Shown here: piece after piece, positions 59,344-64,000 of the stretch
How the letters are laid out: every line of letters begins with the position of its first letter
Position numbering within the stretch: the stretch's first letter is position 1
NCBI GenBank assembly: GCA_022820925.1
Contig: JAJEEO010000006.1
Coordinates: 1 to 64,000, forward strand
Length of the DNA: 64,000 nt
DNA from: Acidimicrobiia bacterium
GTDB taxonomy: Bacteria; Actinomycetota; Acidimicrobiia; Acidimicrobiales; Poriferisodalaceae
Reading direction: 5' to 3'
The notes under the pieces: generated by a model
Database searches by the model: none
What the model was told of the DNA's origin: nothing
The model's input: the letters and a program-made list of their open reading frames with translations, nothing else
Position numbers and translations under genes: made by a program

Positions 59344-59653
59344 CCCGGCGTTCCTCAAGCGGCTCGGCTGTCATCTTGAGTTCGAGCGCGTCAGCGAGCG
59401 CGACGAGCGTCGACAGTGTCGGGTTTGGGTTCTCGGCTGAGAACAGGCGTCTGATCACCTCTGGGCGTAGGCCGGCCCTGCGAGCGAGTTCGGCCTTGCT
59501 GAGCTGCAAGCCGCATCGGCGTTGGTCGAGTGCCCGGATGATTCCATCAATCTGATCAATGCGTTGCCGCGCCGCGGCATAGGCGCGTTCATACTCCGGA
59601 TCAGTCTTGCGATCTTGCAGATACCGCTCTGCGCCAGTGCGCGCTGCTGCCAT
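59336..59653 (-). CDS. XRE-family HTH protein (HigA-like antitoxin candidate)
   Basis: 105 aa from ATG 59653 (the frame opens at GTG 59662). N-terminal helix DPEYERAYAAARQRIDQIDG, then the helix-turn-helix QLSKAELARRAGLRPEVIRR and LFSAENPNPTLSTLVALADA. This is the usual make-up of a HigA-type antitoxin/regulator. It is convergent to and overlaps the RelE-like toxin gene. TATAGT seven bases before the ATG suggests a leaderless transcript, inside a TCAC-TATAGC-GTGA palindrome likely bound by the protein itself. Confidence 0.75.
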   Translation of the reverse strand: MAAARTGAERYLQDRKTDPEYERAYAAARQRIDQIDGIIRALDQRRCGLQLSKAELARRAGLRPEVIRRLFSAENPNPTLSTLVALADALELKMTAEPLEERRAS

Positions 59654-59658
59654 AAGTC

Positions 59659-59672
59659 TCACTATAGCGTGA
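59659..59672. promoter_or_regulatory. Palindromic operator over the XRE gene promoter
   Basis: TCAC-TATAGC-GTGA is a perfect inverted repeat of four bases around six, covering the likely -10 (TATAGT on the minus strand) of the XRE gene. Position and symmetry suggest autorepression. Confidence 0.5.
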
Positions 59673-59780
59673 CATAAAAGTTACGCCGAGTGCTCGTCCG
59701 TAGGTTCGCGAAGGGAGCGCTTATCGTGTGCGGGGTCCCACACGGCTTGAGGCCGGTTGCTCTGTTTAGGCTTGATCTTT

Positions 59781-62138
59781 GTGGTGGCAGGCCCTACCGA
59801 GAGCGAAACGTGCCGCGAGCTGATTCGTCCGGCCCTGCATGCAGCGGGATGGAATGACGACGAGATCATTGAGCAGTACCGCATCACTGACGGGAGGATT
59901 CTCCCGCTAGGCGACCGGCACCGCCGCGATACGCCCCTCAGGGCTGATTACGTACTCGAAGTGGAGGGTGTACCTGTCGCCGTCGTTGAGGCGAAGCGGA
60001 CCAAGCGAAGTGCGGCTGATGGCGTCGGCCAGGCGAAGGTCTATGCGCAGCTGCTTGACGTCCCGCTCGCTTACGCATCGAATGGCATGGTCGCCATCCG
60101 CATCGATATGGCCTCAGGCAGCGAGGACTTCAACGCGCAGTTCCCGACGCCGGTCGAAGCCTGGAGCCACTTTCAGTCCGCCAAGGGTCTAACGGACAAC
60201 ACGAGGGGCGCTTACACCGAACCCTTCAACCGCGACCTACGGCTTTCTGACGGCCGAGTCAAGGAACCGCGTTACTACCAACGAACTGCGATCAACCGAA
60301 CTGTGGAGCGGGTGCTGGCAGGGGACAAGCGCCTGCTGGTGGTCATGGCGACGGGGACGGGCAAGTCGTTTCTCGCAATGCAGATCGTTTGGAAACTGCA
60401 GAAGACGGGTTGGGTCGAGGGGCGTACACCAAGGATCCTCTACCTCGCGGATCGCAACATCTTGATTGACCAGCCCCGGCTGCGTGAGTTCGTTCCGGCC
60501 TTCGGCGAGCACGCGATCCACAAGTTCACTGGTCAGATGAAACTGGGCCGCGATATCTACTTCGGGCTGTACCAGAATCTTGGAGCCGGTGAGGCAAGCT
60601 GGTATCGCGAGTACCCGCCCAGCTACTTCGACGCGGTCATCGTCGACGAGTGCCATCGCGGGAGCTCGACAGCCGACTCGACATGGCGCGAGGTCCTTGA
60701 GTACTTCGAACCTGCGACCCAGATCGGCCTCACTGCTACGCCGGTCGTCAGCGAGGACGCCGACACCTATCGGTACTTCGGCAAACCGATCTTTGAGTAC
60801 TCCCTCGCTCAAGGTATCGACGATGGATTCTTGGCGCCCTACACCGTGCGGCGAGTGGTGCTCAGCGCCGACGCGTTCGGGTTCGCACCCGAAGAAGGCG
60901 AGCTCGACCTCTTCGGCAATGAGATTCCCGCTGGGCTATATGAGACCACCCAGTTCGAGCGAGTGGTGGCCCTTCTTTCTCGCACCGACTCTGCTGCCGC
61001 TCATCTCACGGCCTACCTCAAGCGCCACGGTCGGGGCGCCAAGACGATCATCTTCTGCGTCAACTCCGAGCACGCCGACTCGATGCGCCGCGCGATGCAC
61101 AACGCCAACTCCGACATCACCGCCGCCGATCCCGACTACGTCGTGCGCATCGTTTCCGCGGAGTACGAGAACGACCGCCTGCTCAGCCAGTTCTCTGACC
61201 CCGAGCGCAAGTCACCGACCGTCGCTACGACCTCACAACTCCTCTCGACTGGCGTCGACATCCCCTCTGTCCGGAACATCGTCCTCTTTCGTCCTATTGG
61301 ATCGATGCCATTTTTCAAACAGATCATCGGGCGCGGCACCCGCCTCGACCCCGACACCAACAAATGGCAGTTCCAGATCATCGACTACTGCGGAGCGACG
61401 CGATTGTTCGAAGATCCCGAATTCGACGGGCCGCCGTTGGTGGAGATCGACGAGGAGATCGATGAGACCGGTGAGGTCGTCGACCGTCAAGACGAAGTCA
61501 GCGAAGCTGATCTGGCTGAGCCCCACCGAGACGAGCCCGGTGAAGCGGATCTCGATGCCGAAGAAGGCGTGAGCAAGTTCTACGTCGATGACGAGCCGGT
61601 GTGGATCGTGGCAGAGGGAGTCTTCTGCCTGGACCCGGCTACCAAGAAGCCGCGTTTGGTCGAGTACCGGAGCTTCGTCGCAGATGCCGTACGTGCGCTG
61701 GCGCCGACCCCGGCCGAGTTCCGCGCACACTGGGGCGAAGCAGGAACTCGGCAATCAGTGATTGACGCTCTTGGCGCTCGCGGTATCAGTCTCGCAGACG
61801 CGATGGACCAAACCGGCCTGCACGACGCTGACCCGCTCGACCTCCTCATGCACTTGGCTTGGAACGAGCCGCTCGCATCGCGGTTCGACCGCGCTCGCCG
61901 GGTACGGGCTGAGCGAGCGGCGTTCTTTGAGCAGTACAGCCCCGAGGCCCGAGTAATTCTTGATGAGTTGCTCGATAAGTACGCCGCCTTTGGGCCCGGC
62001 GAGCTGACGCCGGCTTCACTGCAAGTGCCGCCCCTGTCGGCGATGGGTTCGCCAGTCGAACTGGCCAACCGGTTCGGGGGTGCGAAGCAGATGCGATCAG
62101 CGATATCAGCCCTTCACAACGAGCTGTACGCGGCTTGA
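59781..62138 (+). CDS. hsdR: Type I restriction enzyme R subunit
   Basis: 785 aa from GTG 59781, eight bases after TAGGCT (59767-59772); longer frame from TTG 59757. The nuclease domain shows ESETCRELIRPALHAAGW and LEVEGVPVAVVEAKRTKRSA (the E-A-K of D...EAK). The SF2 translocase has VVMATGTGKSFLAMQIVWKL (Walker A), VIVDECHRGSST, IGLTATPV and QIIGRGTRLDPD. The C-terminal helical part binds the methylase core. It cleaves DNA lacking the host methylation. hsdM comes after an AbiE pair at 63683; hsdS would lie beyond the window. Confidence 0.92.
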   Translation: MVAGPTESETCRELIRPALHAAGWNDDEIIEQYRITDGRILPLGDRHRRDTPLRADYVLEVEGVPVAVVEAKRTKRSAADGVGQAKVYAQLLDVPLAYASNGMVAIRIDMASGSEDFNAQFPTPVEAWSHFQSAKGLTDNTRGAYTEPFNRDLRLSDGRVKEPRYYQRTAINRTVERVLAGDKRLLVVMATGTGKSFLAMQIVWKLQKTGWVEGRTPRILYLADRNILIDQPRLREFVPAFGEHAIHKFTGQMKLGRDIYFGLYQNLGAGEASWYREYPPSYFDAVIVDECHRGSSTADSTWREVLEYFEPATQIGLTATPVVSEDADTYRYFGKPIFEYSLAQGIDDGFLAPYTVRRVVLSADAFGFAPEEGELDLFGNEIPAGLYETTQFERVVALLSRTDSAAAHLTAYLKRHGRGAKTIIFCVNSEHADSMRRAMHNANSDITAADPDYVVRIVSAEYENDRLLSQFSDPERKSPTVATTSQLLSTGVDIPSVRNIVLFRPIGSMPFFKQIIGRGTRLDPDTNKWQFQIIDYCGATRLFEDPEFDGPPLVEIDEEIDETGEVVDRQDEVSEADLAEPHRDEPGEADLDAEEGVSKFYVDDEPVWIVAEGVFCLDPATKKPRLVEYRSFVADAVRALAPTPAEFRAHWGEAGTRQSVIDALGARGISLADAMDQTGLHDADPLDLLMHLAWNEPLASRFDRARRVRAERAAFFEQYSPEARVILDELLDKYAAFGPGELTPASLQVPPLSAMGSPVELANRFGGAKQMRSAISALHNELYAA

Positions 62139-62171
62139 CGAGACCCCGGAAAACTAAAGATTACGTTGAGG

Positions 62172-62210
62172 ATTGATCCCGCAGAACTACAGTTTCAGTA
62201 TAGGATCAAT
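62172..62210. promoter_or_regulatory. Inverted-repeat operator before the AbiE genes
   Basis: ATTGATCC (62172-62179) and GGATCAAT (62203-62210) are perfect 8-base inverted repeats 23 bases apart. The second overlaps TATAGG (62199-62204), the likely -10 of a leaderless abiEi transcript. AbiEi antitoxins repress their own promoters by binding inverted repeats, so this is the expected operator. Confidence 0.6.
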
Positions 62211-62212
62211 GG

Positions 62213-62806
62213 GTGCCCGGAGACCGCCAAGCTCTTCGCCAGACGCTGTATCGCCTAGCCGCCGGCCAGGCCGGGTACTTCACGGCGGCCCAGGCACTGG
62301 AGGTTGGCTACTCCTATCAGGCGCAGAAACACCATGTTGACCACGGCAACTGGACCCGGATTGACCGGGGGATCTTCCGGATCCCCGAGTGGCCTGCTGG
62401 AGTGAACGACGAGCTTGTCCGATGGGTGCTGTGGTCTAAGCACCGTGCAGTCGTATCGCACGACTCCGCGGCAGCAGCGTATGGATTCGGAGTCGCTAAC
62501 CCGGCCAAGGTTCATCTCAGCGTGCCACCAGGATTCCGCATGGATGACCCGGCTGTGATCCTCCACCATCGAGTGCTCCCAGAGACTGACGTCACGGTGA
62601 TCGACGGTGCTGCGATCACCACTGCGCTACGGACTGTGCTCGACGTGGTCGAGGCGCACTTCGACGAGGAGTTCGTCGAGGGCATCACTGCAGATGCGAT
62701 TGCGAGCGGGGCGATCACTGCGGGGCAACTTGACCGCCGATTTCACGAGCTTGACAAAGAGAACCAACAGCGGGGCGTGCGACTCTTGGCGAGGGTGAAC
62801 TCATGA
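62213..62806 (+). CDS. abiEi: Type IV toxin-antitoxin AbiEi-like antitoxin
   Basis: 197 aa from GTG 62213. N-terminal wHTH of AbiEi_4 type: AAGQAGYFTAAQALEVGYSY, HVDHGNWTRIDRGIFRIPEW. Then WVLWSKHRAVVSHDSAAAAY, a long beta/alpha part with VHLSVPPGFRMDDPAVILHH and VTVIDGAAITTALRTVLDVV. Antitoxins of this family act on the toxin's activity and repress the operon. The stop overlaps the toxin start (ATGA, 62803-62806). The pair lies between hsdR and hsdM. Confidence 0.88.
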   Translation: MPGDRQALRQTLYRLAAGQAGYFTAAQALEVGYSYQAQKHHVDHGNWTRIDRGIFRIPEWPAGVNDELVRWVLWSKHRAVVSHDSAAAAYGFGVANPAKVHLSVPPGFRMDDPAVILHHRVLPETDVTVIDGAAITTALRTVLDVVEAHFDEEFVEGITADAIASGAITAGQLDRRFHELDKENQQRGVRLLARVNS

Positions 62807-63681
62807 GGTACCGGGACCCTGAGGCATTCCGAGCAGCCCTGGAAGCTCGACTGCGGCAGGCGTCCAAGGATCCTCAGGACCTTTCCCGCCGCCGCCGGAT
62901 CGTCGCGTTCGACCGCCTCCTGGCCCGTTTGGCGATGACCGATCACTGTGGCTGGGTCCTCAAAGGTGGCGCAGCGCTCGAATTCCGAATGCCCGAGCAG
63001 GCGCGCTCGACTCGAGACATAGATCTCGCCTTGGCAAGCGATCTCGAAGCAGCTGACCGTTTGCTGCAGGATCTCGTGGGAGACACCTTTGGCGACTACT
63101 TCTCATTCCGTGTCACGCGTCGCAGAGAGCTGTCTGATATTTCCGACCGTGGCCTTGTGGTGCGTTTCTCTGTCGACGTATTGCTTGGCAGCCGAATGTT
63201 CGAGAGCATCGTCGTCGATGTCGTCGCTGGCGAAGGGATGCCGGCCATAGCGGAACGGGTTGAACTGGGCCGCGCGCTTGGCTTCGCCGACGTGCCGACA
63301 GTGGAGCTGGCTGTCATCGATCTCCGCACGCATTGGGCCGAGAAGCTGAGTGCATACCTGAGGCGCTATGACGACCGTCCCAATACGCGGGTCAAGGATC
63401 TCGTCGACTTGGTGTTGCTCGTGGAGCACGGTCTCGAACCCGATGACTTCTTGCGAGAAGCAGTCGAGGCGACCTTTGCCCGGCGCAGCCAACACCTGCC
63501 GCGATCGAACCTGCCTTCGATGGCAGATGCCTGGGCTGAGCCCTATGCCGAGATGGCGTCCGATCTTGGCCTCACGACCGTGACAGCGAGCGGTGCACAC
63601 GACCTGATCGAGAGCTTCTGGCGTCGCGCCCAAGCCGCTGGTCCATCCACTGCAGGCGACGTTCAGCCACCCACGACCTGA
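62803..63681 (+). CDS. abiEii: AbiEii-type nucleotidyltransferase toxin
   Basis: 292 aa. The nucleotidyltransferase fold shows GWVLKGGAALEFRMPEQARS with TRDIDLALASDLEA (the G-G-S/A...D-x-D pattern: KGGAALEF and DIDL), then ELAVIDLRTHWAEKLSAYLR and RVKDLVDLVLLVEHGLEPDD. Toxins of this family modify tRNA or other targets with nucleotides, giving abortive phage defence. The GTG/ATG start overlaps the antitoxin stop; expression is therefore coupled. Confidence 0.9.
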   Translation: MRYRDPEAFRAALEARLRQASKDPQDLSRRRRIVAFDRLLARLAMTDHCGWVLKGGAALEFRMPEQARSTRDIDLALASDLEAADRLLQDLVGDTFGDYFSFRVTRRRELSDISDRGLVVRFSVDVLLGSRMFESIVVDVVAGEGMPAIAERVELGRALGFADVPTVELAVIDLRTHWAEKLSAYLRRYDDRPNTRVKDLVDLVLLVEHGLEPDDFLREAVEATFARRSQHLPRSNLPSMADAWAEPYAEMASDLGLTTVTASGAHDLIESFWRRAQAAGPSTAGDVQPPTT

Positions 63682-63682
63682 G

Positions 63683-64000
63683 ATGAGGAATTCCGTGGCA
63701 CGAAAGCAGCGATCGCAAGCACCCAGCACACCGCAGGCCAGGTTGCGGTCCGTCATCGATTCAGCCCGTAAGACCATGCGGAAGGACGCCGGCCTCAACG
63801 GCGACCTGGACCGGATTCCTCAGTTCGCGTGGTTGCTGTTTCTGAAGGCCTTCGACGGCCTGGAGATGGAGCGCGAGATCGTCGAAGACGACTATCGCCC
63901 TGCCATCGAGGCACCCTTCCGTTGGCGTGATTGGGCTGCTGATCGAATCAACGGCCGGACCGGCGACGATCTACTGGGCTTTGTTGAGAACGAGCTGTTC
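63683..64000 (+). CDS. hsdM: Type I restriction-modification methylase subunit, N-terminal part (3' truncated by window)
   Basis: 106 codons from ATG 63683, one base after the AbiEii stop. ARLRSVIDSARKTMRKDAGL, NGDLDRIPQFAWLLFLKAFD and RPAIEAPFRWRDWAADRING are the N-terminal domain of HsdM, which joins HsdS and the methylase core. The NPPF catalytic motif is not yet reached. The locus order hsdR-abiEi-abiEii-hsdM is the reverse of the usual hsdM-hsdS-hsdR set and has a toxin-antitoxin insert. Continues past 64000. Confidence 0.88.
   Translation, partial: MRNSVARKQRSQAPSTPQARLRSVIDSARKTMRKDAGLNGDLDRIPQFAWLLFLKAFDGLEMEREIVEDDYRPAIEAPFRWRDWAADRINGRTGDDLLGFVENELF

Overview
The window (64 kb, high GC) reads as the chromosomal origin region of a Gram-positive high-GC bacterium, most likely an uncultured actinobacterium of the Acidimicrobiia type. 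The grounds are actinobacterial marker families (CrgA, DUF3499, DUF5318, DUF3566, CarD, a PASTA kinase tail, a mycothiol-enzyme-like MDMPI protein), three F420-type luciferase-like oxidoreductases, and a gene order close to that around the mycobacterial origin. All identifications come from reading the sequence; no database search was run. Assignment below phylum level is inference.

Layout. 1-2.8 kb: the end of a PASTA Ser/Thr kinase, crgA and small genes. 3-9 kb: acyl-CoA dehydrogenase, acyl-CoA synthetase, F420-type oxidoreductase, SDR and enoyl-CoA hydratase, a fatty-acid or steroid-side-chain type set. 8.9-11.9 kb: a homocysteine methyltransferase-like gene, then a two-gene unit whose second gene is a UGSC-motif selenoprotein read through an in-frame TGA at 11322. 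12-22 kb: BNR and TPR proteins, tRNA-Ala, an MFS transporter, a sterol C-24 methyltransferase (ERG6-like) homologue, two more F420-type oxidoreductases, lgt, a mycothiol-enzyme-like gene and tRNA-Ile. 22.5-33 kb (minus strand): DUF3566, TadE-like, gyrA, gyrB, dciA-like, recF, dnaN, oriC, dnaA. 33.5-42.3 kb: rpmH, rnpA, yidD, yidC, a Jag_N-only protein, then a divergent pair (GPP34-cytochrome P450 fusion and Rieske oxygenase), then the KH-R3H half of Jag, an inverted rsmG, parS, parA, parB. 42.5-52 kb (minus): CwlM-like pseudo-amidase, trxA, trxB, a pseudokinase, degV, murJ, carD, DUF5318, cca. 52-57.7 kb: a degenerate class A PBP, rpsF-ssb-rpsR-rplI, dnaB. 57.7 kb to the end: a defence island beginning next to a tRNA-like 3' end, with a RelE-like toxin, an XRE protein, and a type I restriction locus with an AbiE toxin-antitoxin pair between hsdR and hsdM.

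How it fits together. The core is the replication, segregation and envelope block. Replication genes run left from oriC, and the rpmH-yidC-parAB set runs right with parS 89 bases before parA. Three envelope proteins (pseudokinase, pseudo-amidase, degenerate PBP) keep their folds but seem to lack catalytic residues, which suggests a regulatory layer for peptidoglycan synthesis. Three genes point to steroid chemistry: the ERG6-like methyltransferase, the P450 fusion and a Rieske oxygenase of the cholesterol-desaturase/ketosteroid-hydroxylase type. The latter two lie in a visibly lower-GC insert between the two parts of jag.

Regulation visible in the sequence: many genes without a Shine-Dalgarno have a TANNNT hexamer 6-8 bases before the start codon, indicating leaderless transcripts. 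Two genes, rnpA and the cwlM-like gene, appear to start at CTG overlapping the previous stop (CTGA). A dispersed intergenic repeat with a core of about 32 bases occurs five times.
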